Shown here one piece after another: positions 15,673 to 23,241 of a stretch of DNA of 64,000 bases. A program made the position numbers and the translations under genes. The stretch comes from Gammaproteobacteria bacterium. Lineage in GTDB: Bacteria > Pseudomonadota > Gammaproteobacteria > Burkholderiales > Rhodocyclaceae. The stretch's first letter is position 1; each line of letters opens with the position of its first letter. The notes under the pieces were generated by a model. The model did no database searches. It was not told the DNA's origin and saw nothing but the letters and a program-made list of their open reading frames with translations. Location of the stretch: NCBI GenBank assembly GCA_018825305.1, contig JAHJEO010000010.1, positions 1 through 64,000 of the forward strand, in the 5' to 3' direction.

Positions 15673-15729
15673 AAAAAGAAAAGGCGCCCATGCCGTCCGG
15701 CGCGAAATCGCTGCCGGGGCATGGACGCC
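15673..15729 (-). terminator. Intrinsic terminator in the nrtA leader (attenuator)
   Basis: On the minus strand GGCGTCCATGCC...CCGGC pairs with GCCGG...GGCATGGGCGCC (one G-U pair and a small bulge), followed directly by TTTTCTTTTT. It stands 28 bases before the nrtA ATG and after the promoter, so it would stop transcription before nrtA unless overridden. Confidence 0.85.
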
Positions 15730-15739
15730 GTTGTCCGTT

Positions 15740-15759
15740 GCGGATCGTCGTCGATCCGC
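15740..15759 (-). promoter_or_regulatory. Leader hairpin upstream of the attenuator, candidate NasT (ANTAR) target
   Basis: GCGGATCG-ACGA-CGATCCGC forms a perfect 8-bp stem that begins within a few bases of the predicted transcript start. ANTAR proteins bind small paired leader hairpins just upstream of terminators. The loop does not fit the A1/G4 hexaloop rule cleanly, so the target assignment is tentative. Confidence 0.5.
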
Positions 15760-15773
15760 GCTGATTCACTTAT

Positions 15774-15789
15774 TGCAATGGCCGTGCCA
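15774..15789 (-). promoter_or_regulatory. Sigma-54 promoter of nrtA operon
   Basis: The minus strand reads TGGCACGGCCATTGCA, a perfect match to the -24/-12 consensus. The predicted start is near 15763, leaving a leader of about 118 nt that holds the hairpin and terminator. Confidence 0.9.
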
Positions 15790-15831
15790 GGTGTCATGTG
15801 GCAGCCGCCATGCCTTGCCGCCACAGGGCTG

Positions 15832-15854
15832 GCGTGCCGCCAGCACCGACTTTC
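15832..15854 (+). repeat. Dispersed core repeat copy in the nrtA control region
   Basis: GTGCCGCCAGCACCGACTTT (one mismatch to consensus) lies between the NtrC-type site and the sigma-54 promoter. Confidence 0.75.
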
Positions 15855-15880
15855 TGCTTGAGCCGCGCGCCTTGTGCACC

Positions 15881-15895
15881 GCACTCCGGCGGTGC
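15881..15895. promoter_or_regulatory. NtrC-type enhancer site upstream of nrtA
   Basis: GCACTCCGGCGGTGC is a GCAC-N7-GTGC dyad centred about 125 bases before the predicted nrtA start. Extra GCAC and GTGC half-sites flank it at 15876 and 15898. Confidence 0.72.
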
Positions 15896-15929
15896 GGGTG
15901 CCGCTGCCGATGCACCAGAATGTCTTCCG

Positions 15930-16511
15930 CTACAGCAGGACCTTGGCCATCTCCACTACATCGGCTGCGGCGCGGCCAAGGGTCTGGCCGCGGTCCATCG
16001 CCAGCTTCCTCAGCGCGGCGTAGGCCTGTTCTTCGTCCATGCCGCGTGCCTTCATCAGCACGCCCTTGGCGCGATCGATGGTCTTGCGCTCGGCCAGTTT
16101 CTGCGTCGCGTCGTCGCGCTCGCACTTGAGCGCCTGGTGTTCCTCGAAGCGCGCAATCGCCACCTCGATCAGCGGCTTGAGGCGTTCGCGCCGCAGCCCG
16201 TCGACGACGTAGGCCGATACGCCGGCCTTGAAGGCCTTGCGCATGACGGGGCCGTCGCCGCGCCGGGCAAACATCACCACCGGGCGCGGCGCCGCGGCGT
16301 TGATGACCGCCAGGTGTTCCAGGGTATCGCGCGAGGGCGCATCGGTCTGGATCAGGATCACGTCGGGGCCGATCTCCTCGACGCGGCGCGTCAGGTCGGC
16401 CGCCGTCGGCAGTAGGGCAGCCACCTGGTGGCCGGCCAGCGCCAGGCCGGCGCAGATTTCGCCTGCCCGGGCTTCCAGTTCGTCGATGACCAGTACGCGC
16501 AGCATGCGCAT
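15930..16511 (-). CDS. nasT: NasT-type ANTAR transcription antiterminator
   Basis: 193 residues: an N-terminal receiver-like domain (LRVLVIDE, DVILIQTDAPS) and a C-terminal ANTAR RNA-binding domain (TIDRAKGVLMKARGMDEEQAYAALRKLA, about residues 140-185, quoted in part by its AKGVLM and AYAALRKLA motifs). In Azotobacter, Pseudomonas and Paracoccus, NasT binds leader hairpins of nitrate-assimilation operons and prevents termination, under control of the nitrate sensor NasS. Here it lies directly upstream of the nrtA leader with its terminator. No cytoplasmic NasS gene is visible in the window. Confidence 0.92.
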   Translation of the reverse strand: MRMLRVLVIDELEARAGEICAGLALAGHQVAALLPTAADLTRRVEEIGPDVILIQTDAPSRDTLEHLAVINAAAPRPVVMFARRGDGPVMRKAFKAGVSAYVVDGLRRERLKPLIEVAIARFEEHQALKCERDDATQKLAERKTIDRAKGVLMKARGMDEEQAYAALRKLAMDRGQTLGRAAADVVEMAKVLL

Positions 16512-16612
16512 CGATTAGCAATTGGCGCGCCAGCCATTCGGCAAGCAAGTCAATTGCACGCCGCTGCTGCCGGGATTAGGATGACGAGTCTGCCCCGTCC
16601 CGGTCGTCCGCC

Positions 16613-19600
16613 GTGAATCGATCCCTGTTTTCCAGCCTGCAGCTGCGCCTGATCGTCGGGGTCACGGTGGTCTTTCTCGGCAGCCTGTGGAGCTTCGCGG
16701 CGCTGCTGGCGGAGCGGCAGGCAGCACATTTGGAAGAGGTGATGACCGAGCAGCAGCGCGCCACCGTCGGCTATGTCGCTGAGGACGTCGACCAGCGCCT
16801 GCGCCGCCGCCTCGACATCCTGTCCCAGGGGGCCACCATCCTGCCGCTTGATCTGCTCGGCGACCGGGTTCGCCTGCAGGAGTTGTTGAGCCGGCGGCCC
16901 GGCCTCCACAAGCTTTTCGATGTCGGCATCATCGTCGTGAAGCCCGATGGCTCGGGCGCTTTCGCCGACTACCCGCCGGTGCCGGGACGGGTCGAACACA
17001 CCTTCGACCACTTCTCCGCCATCGCCGACGTCATTCGCAGCGGCCGGCCGGCGGTGAGCAAACCCTTCATCGGGCCGAAGATTCCCCGGCCCTTGATCGG
17101 TTTCGCCGTGCCGGTGCGTGATGCGGCCGGCGGTCTCGCGGCGATTTTCGCTGGCGTCAGCACGGTGCAGTCACCCGACCTGTTCGGCATCATTCCCCAG
17201 CACCGTTATGGCCGGACCGGAGAGTTCCTGGTGGTGGCGCCGCAGCACGAAATGGTCGTCATCGGCGCCGAGCCGTCCGATCTGCTGCGGAAATTGCCGC
17301 CGCCGGGCGTCAATGCCATGCTCGACCGCTTCCGTGCCGGCTACGAAGGTTCGGGCGTCAGCACCAATGTGCGGGGCGTCGAGCAACTGGTGTCGGGACG
17401 GCGGCTGTCGAGCGTGTCGGGCTGGTTCGTCGTGGCGCGATTGCCGACTGCCGAGGCGTTTGCTCCCATCGTGGAACTGCGCCGCCTGGTGTTTGGTGGC
17501 GCCCTGTTGTTGTCCCTGCTGGTGGCGGCCGTGGTGTCGCTGTGGGTGCGCCGTGCGCTGGCGCCGTTGCGCCAGGCCACGGCCGCGGTGGATGCCATCG
17601 TGGTCGGCACGGCGCCGTTGCAGCCGCTGCCCGTGGTGCGGCGAGACGAGGTGGGACAGCTGGTGGAAAGCTTCAACCGCCTGCAGGAGCGGCTGCAACG
17701 GCGCGAAGCCGACCTCGTCGCGGCGCGTGAGGAAATGCGCGAGATCGCCGACTCGGTGCCGGTCGCCGTCTATCGCTACCGCATCGAGGACGACGGCCGT
17801 CCCAACGTGATGTACGTCAGCGACCGCATCGAGGCATTGTGGGGGGTTTCCGCCGCCGAGGTGATGCGCGATGCGCGTAATGCCTTCTCCCGCATCCATC
17901 CCGATGACCTGCCCGGCTTCCTTGCCGACGACAGCGCCGCATGGGCGCAGCGCTTGCCGTCCTCGCACGAGATGCGCATCGTCAAGCCGGATGGCAGCAT
18001 CCGCTGGCTGCACCTGGAATCGACCCCCGCCCGGCTCGCCGACGGCCGCTTCGTTAACCATGGTTTCGTCGAGGACGTCACCGCGCGCAAGCAGGTCGAT
18101 ATCACCTTGCGCGACCTGCAGGAGCGTTTCGCCGTCGCCTTTCGCGCCAGCCCCATCGCTGCCTCGATCGCGCGCGTCGCCGACGGCAGCTTCGTCGAGG
18201 TCAACGCCAAGTGGCAGCGTGACTTCGGCTGGAGCCGCGACGAGTTGATCGGCAGCAGCTCGCTGGAAATCGGCCTGTGGCCCGACGACGCGAAGCGCCA
18301 GCCCTGGATCGACGTGCTGCGGCGCGAAGGCAGCGTGTACGGCCACGTCACCCAGTGGCGGCGCAAGGACGGCGCGCTGCGCGACGTCAGCATCTCGGCC
18401 GAAATGACCGAGGTCAACGGCGACGCCTGCGTGCTGGCATTCACCACCGACGTGACCGATCGCCAGCGGGCCGAACGGGCGCTGGCCGAGAGCGAGGCGC
18501 GCTACCGCCGCATCGTCGAGACGGCCAACGAGGGCATCTGGATCATCGATACCGATGTCCGGGTGACTTTCCTCAACCAGCGCATGGCCGACATGCTCGG
18601 CTACACGCAGGAAGAAATCCTCGGTCGGCCGGTCGAGGATTTCCTCTATAGCGAAGACCTGGGTGACCACCGCAGCCAGATGAATGCCCGGCGCCAGGGC
18701 GTCGCAGGCGGCTACGAGCGGCGTTTCCGCCGCCGCGATGGCAGCGAGCTGTGGACCCAGATCGCCGGCACGCCCATCATGAATCCGGACGGCAGTTACG
18801 GCGGCGCCTTCGCCATGTTCACCGACATCAGCCATCTCAAGGCGCAGCAGCGCCAGCTGCAGCACGTCGCCCATTACGACGCGCTGACCGGCATCCCCAA
18901 CCGCGTGCTGCTGGGCGACCGCATGCACCAGGCGCTGGCGGCGGCGCGCCGCAGCGGCCGGCCGATAGCGATCTGCTACGTCGACCTCGACGGCTTCAAG
19001 CCGGTCAACGACACGCATGGTCACGAAGCCGGCGATCGCGTGCTGGTGGAGATTTCCCGCCGCCTGAGCGAAAGCCTGCGCGGCGGCGACACCGTGGCGC
19101 GGCTGGGCGGCGACGAGTTCGTGCTGTTGCTGGGGATCGAGTCTGCCGAGGAGTGTCCCGTCGCCGTGCACCGCGTGCTGGAGTCGATCGCCCACCCCCT
19201 CACCGTGGCCGGGCAAACGGTGACGATCTCGGCCAGCATCGGCGTGACGCTGTTCCCGCAGGACGATGCCGACCCCGACACCCTGTTGCGCCACGCCGAC
19301 CAGGCGATGTACAGCGCCAAGCAGGAAGGCCGCAACCGCTATCATCTGTTCGATCCGGACCGCGACCGCGAGGTGCGCGCCCACCGCGAGGCGCAGGACG
19401 CGATCGCCGCGGCGCTGGCCGCCGGCGAGCTGGTGCTGCACTACCAGCCGAAGGTGAACATGCGCCAGGGTCGGGTGATCGGCGCCGAGGCGCTGATTCG
19501 CTGGCAGCATCCGCAACGGGGCCTGCTGCCGCCCGGCGAGTTCCTGCCGCTGATCGAGGACACGGACGTGATCGTCGAACTCGGCGAATGGGTCATCGCG

Positions 19601-20536
19601 GCGGCGCTGCGCCAGTGGCGCGAATGGCAGGCGCAGGGGCTGGACCTGACGGTCAGCGTCAACATCGCCGCCCGCCAGCTGTCGCGGCAGAACTTCGTCG
19701 AGCGCCTGACCGGCTTGCTGCGGGCGCACCCAGAGGTGCCGCCGCGCCGCCTGGAACTGGAGGTGCTGGAAACGGCGGCGCTCGAGGACATCGGCCGCAT
19801 CGCCCGCATCATCGAGGAATGCCGCGCGCTCGGCGTGTCCTTCGCCCTCGACGACTTCGGCACCGGCTATTCTTCGCTGACCTACATCAAGCGCCTGCCG
19901 GCGGACACGCTCAAGATCGACCAGTCATTCGTCCGCGACATGCTCAACGACCCCGAGGACTGTGCCATCGTCGAAGGCGTCATCGGCCTGACGCGGGTGT
20001 TTCGCCGCCATGTCATCGCCGAGGGTGTCGAGACCGTCGAGCATGGGGTGCTGCTGCTGAGCTTCGGTTGCGACCAGGCCCAGGGCTATGGCATCGCGCG
20101 GCCGATGCCGGGCGCGGCACTGGCCGGATGGGTGCGCGGCTGGCAGGCCGACCCGGCCTGGGTCGCCAATGCCGAAAACCTGTGGCCCGACGAAGACCTG
20201 CCCCTGGTGGTCGCCGACAGCGAGCACCGGCGCTGGATCGATGCGGTCGAAGCCTGCCTGCGTGGCAGCGGCAATGCTCCCGAGCTTGATTCGCGGCGTT
20301 GCCACTTCGGCGAGTGGCTGGCTGCCGCCGGCAAGCGGCGCCATGGCGGGCGGCCGGTGTTCACCCGGGTCGAGCGCCTGCATGGCCAGGTGCACGCGCT
20401 TGCCGCGGAATTGCTGGCGCTGCAGGCCGGCGGCGGACGCGATGCCGCCTGTCGCCGGTTGCCCGAACTGCACGATGCGCGCGATGCCCTGCTCGTGGCG
20501 CTCCACGAACTGGCGGCGGGCAGCGTCACGCACTGA
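16613..20536 (+). CDS. Multi-domain diguanylate cyclase/phosphodiesterase with C-terminal CZB-like domain
   Basis: 1307 residues from a GTG. Order: N-terminal membrane helix (13-35), periplasmic dCACHE-like sensor to about 285, second helix (about 292-312), HAMP, three PAS domains (about 380-745), GGDEF with intact RLGGDEF (about 832), EAL with EALIRW (about 957) and LDDFGTGYSSL, and a C-terminal CZB-like zinc-binding domain (CHFGEWL near 1230, then paired His). Both catalytic domains look intact, so it may make and degrade c-di-GMP in response to an external ligand and cytoplasmic cues. It is divergent from nasT. Its 3' end overlaps the convergent phosphotransferase gene by 11 bases. Confidence 0.9.
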   Translation: MNRSLFSSLQLRLIVGVTVVFLGSLWSFAALLAERQAAHLEEVMTEQQRATVGYVAEDVDQRLRRRLDILSQGATILPLDLLGDRVRLQELLSRRPGLHKLFDVGIIVVKPDGSGAFADYPPVPGRVEHTFDHFSAIADVIRSGRPAVSKPFIGPKIPRPLIGFAVPVRDAAGGLAAIFAGVSTVQSPDLFGIIPQHRYGRTGEFLVVAPQHEMVVIGAEPSDLLRKLPPPGVNAMLDRFRAGYEGSGVSTNVRGVEQLVSGRRLSSVSGWFVVARLPTAEAFAPIVELRRLVFGGALLLSLLVAAVVSLWVRRALAPLRQATAAVDAIVVGTAPLQPLPVVRRDEVGQLVESFNRLQERLQRREADLVAAREEMREIADSVPVAVYRYRIEDDGRPNVMYVSDRIEALWGVSAAEVMRDARNAFSRIHPDDLPGFLADDSAAWAQRLPSSHEMRIVKPDGSIRWLHLESTPARLADGRFVNHGFVEDVTARKQVDITLRDLQERFAVAFRASPIAASIARVADGSFVEVNAKWQRDFGWSRDELIGSSSLEIGLWPDDAKRQPWIDVLRREGSVYGHVTQWRRKDGALRDVSISAEMTEVNGDACVLAFTTDVTDRQRAERALAESEARYRRIVETANEGIWIIDTDVRVTFLNQRMADMLGYTQEEILGRPVEDFLYSEDLGDHRSQMNARRQGVAGGYERRFRRRDGSELWTQIAGTPIMNPDGSYGGAFAMFTDISHLKAQQRQLQHVAHYDALTGIPNRVLLGDRMHQALAAARRSGRPIAICYVDLDGFKPVNDTHGHEAGDRVLVEISRRLSESLRGGDTVARLGGDEFVLLLGIESAEECPVAVHRVLESIAHPLTVAGQTVTISASIGVTLFPQDDADPDTLLRHADQAMYSAKQEGRNRYHLFDPDRDREVRAHREAQDAIAAALAAGELVLHYQPKVNMRQGRVIGAEALIRWQHPQRGLLPPGEFLPLIEDTDVIVELGEWVIAAALRQWREWQAQGLDLTVSVNIAARQLSRQNFVERLTGLLRAHPEVPPRRLELEVLETAALEDIGRIARIIEECRALGVSFALDDFGTGYSSLTYIKRLPADTLKIDQSFVRDMLNDPEDCAIVEGVIGLTRVFRRHVIAEGVETVEHGVLLLSFGCDQAQGYGIARPMPGAALAGWVRGWQADPAWVANAENLWPDEDLPLVVADSEHRRWIDAVEACLRGSGNAPELDSRRCHFGEWLAAAGKRRHGGRPVFTRVERLHGQVHALAAELLALQAGGGRDAACRRLPELHDARDALLVALHELAAGSVTH

Positions 20537-22037
20537 CCGCGGGCTCGTCGGCGCCAAGCGGTTCGAGGTAGCCGCGCTGTCGTTCGAGGACGGCAACGGT
20601 CGCTTCCGAAGCGTCACCGGTGCCGTGGCGGGCCGCGATGCGGCGGACGAGTTCGGCGGGCGGCGACTGCGGCGCCAGGATTTCCATAACAACCCCGTGG
20701 CGTGCGGCCAGCGCCCGGAAGGCGTCGCGCTCGCCGCGCTTGAGGAAGGCAGCATCGACGATTACCGACCAGCCGTCCGCCAGCGCCGCTTCGGCCAGCT
20801 CTGCCAGCCGTGCGTAGGTGCGGGCGTTGGCTTCCAGGGTGTAGATGCCGCCGTCGAGCGCCGAGCCGCTGGCGACGCCGGCGGCGAGTCCGAACAGGCG
20901 CTTGCGCTCGACGTCCGAGCGCAGCCGCACCGTCGCAGCCTGCGGGTCGGCCAGCAGCCGCGCGTTCGAGGCCGTGGTCTTGCCGCAGCCGGCGAGGCCG
21001 TGGGTGATGCAAAAAGTCGGCACCCCAAGGGTGCTCTGCACTTCCTTCGGTCGACTTCCTGCGGGGCGCGCTGGCGGCACGGCGATGCGCTGCGCCAGCG
21101 CCAGGTAGTCGCGCACTTCGGGGCAATCCGCCGCCACACCGGCGGCCTGCTGGCAGGCGCGGATCGCCGCGACCTTGGCCCGCACCAGCGCGCGGTAGGC
21201 CATGTAGAAGCGCAGCAGCGGCAGCGCGGCGAAATCGCCGCTGGCGACCAGCCACTCGTTGAGCAGCCAGCAGGCCAGCCCCGGCCGGCCGTGGTCGAGC
21301 AGGTCCACCAGCACGAAGGCGATCTCGCTGGCGACGTCGATCCAGCGGAAGTCGTCGTTGAACTCGATGCCATCGAACGGGACGACCACATCATCGAGCA
21401 GCACCATGTTGCCCAGATGCAGGTCGCCGTGGCATTCGCGGACGCGGCCCGCGGCCTTGCGCGCGGCGAAGGCGGGTTCGAGGCGGGAGAACTCGCTGCG
21501 GGTCCAGGCCTTGAGCCGGGTGAGTTCGGCGGCGAAGCGGCCGCACGCCATGTCGCTCAATTCGGTGAAATTCTCCACGGCCGCGGCCAGCACATGTGCT
21601 GGAGTGCCGAAAAAAGTCGGCGCCGGCGCCACGGCGGCACCGGCGTGAAAGCTCGCCAGCATCGCCGCCAACCCCGACAGGTGCAGCGGCGTCAGCGCGC
21701 CGCGCTTGCAGACATGATCCAGTCGTGCGGCCTCGTCGAAACGGTGCATCTTCACTGCCGGCTCACCGTCGAATTCGACGACGTCGAGATAGAGCTGCGG
21801 CGCCAGGCGGCGGTTGAGACGCAGCTCGGCCTCGCAGCAGGCGCGGCGCCGCTCCACCGTGCCGTAGTCGAGGAAGGGCAGGACGAGGGGCTTCTTGATC
21901 TTCCAGGCGAATTCCCCGGCCAGCAGTACCCACGAGGCGTGGGTCTCGATCAGCTCCACCGGCGCCGGCAGCGGCGTGCGCGCGGGATCGAGCAGGCGGC
22001 GGATCAGCGGCGGCAGGGTGGCGGTCGCGGCGGGCAT
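20526..22037 (-). CDS. Aminoglycoside phosphotransferase-like / AAA ATPase (P-loop kinase) fusion protein
   Basis: 503 residues. The N-terminal APH-fold domain has CHGDLHLGNMVLLDD and PFDGIEFND (catalytic loop and metal Asp). The C-terminal P-loop kinase has GLAGCGKTTAS as Walker A (near residue 345). Proteins with this pairing are common in proteobacteria but have no settled substrate. The linker between domains contains the long repeat variant (residues about 318-342), and an APAPTFF peptide near residue 144 comes from another copy. The start MPAATATLPP resembles that of the DUF924 gene at 23238. Confidence 0.85.
   Translation of the reverse strand: MPAATATLPPLIRRLLDPARTPLPAPVELIETHASWVLLAGEFAWKIKKPLVLPFLDYGTVERRRACCEAELRLNRRLAPQLYLDVVEFDGEPAVKMHRFDEAARLDHVCKRGALTPLHLSGLAAMLASFHAGAAVAPAPTFFGTPAHVLAAAVENFTELSDMACGRFAAELTRLKAWTRSEFSRLEPAFAARKAAGRVRECHGDLHLGNMVLLDDVVVPFDGIEFNDDFRWIDVASEIAFVLVDLLDHGRPGLACWLLNEWLVASGDFAALPLLRFYMAYRALVRAKVAAIRACQQAAGVAADCPEVRDYLALAQRIAVPPARPAGSRPKEVQSTLGVPTFCITHGLAGCGKTTASNARLLADPQAATVRLRSDVERKRLFGLAAGVASGSALDGGIYTLEANARTYARLAELAEAALADGWSVIVDAAFLKRGERDAFRALAARHGVVMEILAPQSPPAELVRRIAARHGTGDASEATVAVLERQRGYLEPLGADEPAVSA
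21011..21085 (-). repeat. Long nested variant of the dispersed repeat
   Basis: The core AAAAAGTCGGC...GCTGGCGGCACGGCG is split by about 50 bases (ACCCCAAGGGTG to CCTGCGGGGCGC) with inverted ends. It is translated in frame as the linker of the phosphotransferase/ATPase fusion. Confidence 0.8.
21608..21637 (-). repeat. Dispersed core repeat copy (APTF frame)
   Basis: GAAAAAAGTCGGCGCCGGCG on the plus strand; encodes VAPAPTFF in the phosphotransferase domain. Confidence 0.75.
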
Positions 22038-22048
22038 AACGGTCGCCT

Positions 22049-22627
22049 TCAGAAGAAGAAGCCGGGGTGCCGCAGCGCCGCGGCTTCCTCGGTAGTGCTG
22101 GCGCGTCCGAGCGCGGCGTTGCGCTGCGGGAAGCGGCCGAAGCGTTCGATCACCTGATGGTGGCGTTCGGCATAGTCGAGCGCCGAGCACAGCGGCTTGC
22201 CGCCTTCTGCGTGCAGTGCACGGAACAGGGCCAGGGATTCTTGCTGCACCGTTGCCGATTCGCTGTGCTCGAACGGCAGGTAGGCGAACCAGCGCTTGAG
22301 CGGCGGCAGCGCCTTGTCCGCGCCGGTGGCGACCAGCTGACGGGCTGCCGCCAGTGCCCGGGCGTCGCCGGCGAAGGCGCGCGGCGTGTCGCGAAAGGCG
22401 ATGCGGGGAAACATGTCGAGCAGGAGGATGCGTGCCAGGCTGCCGTCCGCTGTCGCCTCCCAGTCGCCGAAGCCGTTGGCCAGCGCCGTGTCCATTGCGG
22501 CGCCGAAACGGTCGCGGAGCGTCGTGGCGAATTCGTCCGCGGCGAGGAACCATTCGAGGCGGTAACGGCCGTGCTGGAAATGGTCGGCGGGCAAAAACCA
22601 GAAGTCGAGGACGGCCGTAGGGTCCAT
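22049..22627 (-). CDS. DUF924 family protein, copy 2
   Basis: 192 residues, single-domain DUF924 (AVLDFWFLPADH, RILLLDMFPR, WFAYLPFEHSE, VIERFGRFPQRNAALGR). The fold is a helical TPR-like bundle of unknown function. Its ATG overlaps the TGA of the upstream paralogue by one base (TGATG). It is about half identical to the neighbour, so the pair arose by tandem duplication. Confidence 0.9.
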   Translation of the reverse strand: MDPTAVLDFWFLPADHFQHGRYRLEWFLAADEFATTLRDRFGAAMDTALANGFGDWEATADGSLARILLLDMFPRIAFRDTPRAFAGDARALAAARQLVATGADKALPPLKRWFAYLPFEHSESATVQQESLALFRALHAEGGKPLCSALDYAERHHQVIERFGRFPQRNAALGRASTTEEAAALRHPGFFF

Positions 22628-23238
22628 CAGAAACGGAATTCGCCGGCGTCCAGGGCGGCGAGCTCTTCCGGCGTCGAGATGCGGCCGAGCATGGCGTTGC
22701 GGCCGGGGAAGCGGCCGAAGCGCTCGATCGCGGCGCGATGCTGCACGGCGTAATCGTAGGCGGAATCGAAGGCCGGATGCTGGCCTTCGCGGCGCAGGCC
22801 GGCGAACAGGGCGACCGAGCGCTCCTGGTCGATCAGGGTTTCGCTGTGCTCGAAGGGCATGAAGGCGAACCAGCGCATGAGCGGCGGCAGGTTCTTGTCG
22901 CGGCCGCTGCCGACCAGCCGCTCGGCAATCGCCAGCGCGGCGGCGTCGCCGGCGAAGGCGCGCGCCGTGCCGCGAAAGCTGTTGCGGGTGAACTGGTCGA
23001 GCAGCAGGATGCGCGCCAGGGCGCCCGCGGCCGTGGCCTCCCATTCACCCAGGCCGCCGGCCAGCGCGGTCTCGATCAGGGGAGCGAAGTTGTCGCGGAT
23101 CGTCGCGTCGAACGCGTCATCGCGGCGGAACCACTCGCGGCGAAACTCGCCGTGCTGCAGATGGTCGGCGGGGAGGAACCAGAAGTCGAGGATGGCGCTG
23201 GCGTCGTCCGGCGGCAGGGTGGCGGATGCGGCTGGCAT
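22627..23238 (-). CDS. DUF924 family protein, copy 1
   Basis: 203 residues with the same family blocks (AILDFWFLPADH, RILLLDQFTRNSFRGT, WFAFMPFEHSE, AIERFGRFPGRNAMLGR). The second block is the canonical family form, and the paralogue has MFPRIAFRDT there. First of the two tandem copies, three bases after the GGDEF/EAL gene at 23242, so part of the same transcript. Function unknown. Confidence 0.9.
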   Translation of the reverse strand: MPAASATLPPDDASAILDFWFLPADHLQHGEFRREWFRRDDAFDATIRDNFAPLIETALAGGLGEWEATAAGALARILLLDQFTRNSFRGTARAFAGDAAALAIAERLVGSGRDKNLPPLMRWFAFMPFEHSETLIDQERSVALFAGLRREGQHPAFDSAYDYAVQHRAAIERFGRFPGRNAMLGRISTPEELAALDAGEFRF

Positions 23239-23241
23239 GGC

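Noticed and set aside
16517-16532. Sigma-54-like sequence TGGCGCGCCAATTGCT on the minus strand before nasT
   Set aside because: The predicted transcript start would fall inside the coding start of nasT, and the match overlaps a simple TTGGCGCGCCAA palindrome; probably chance.
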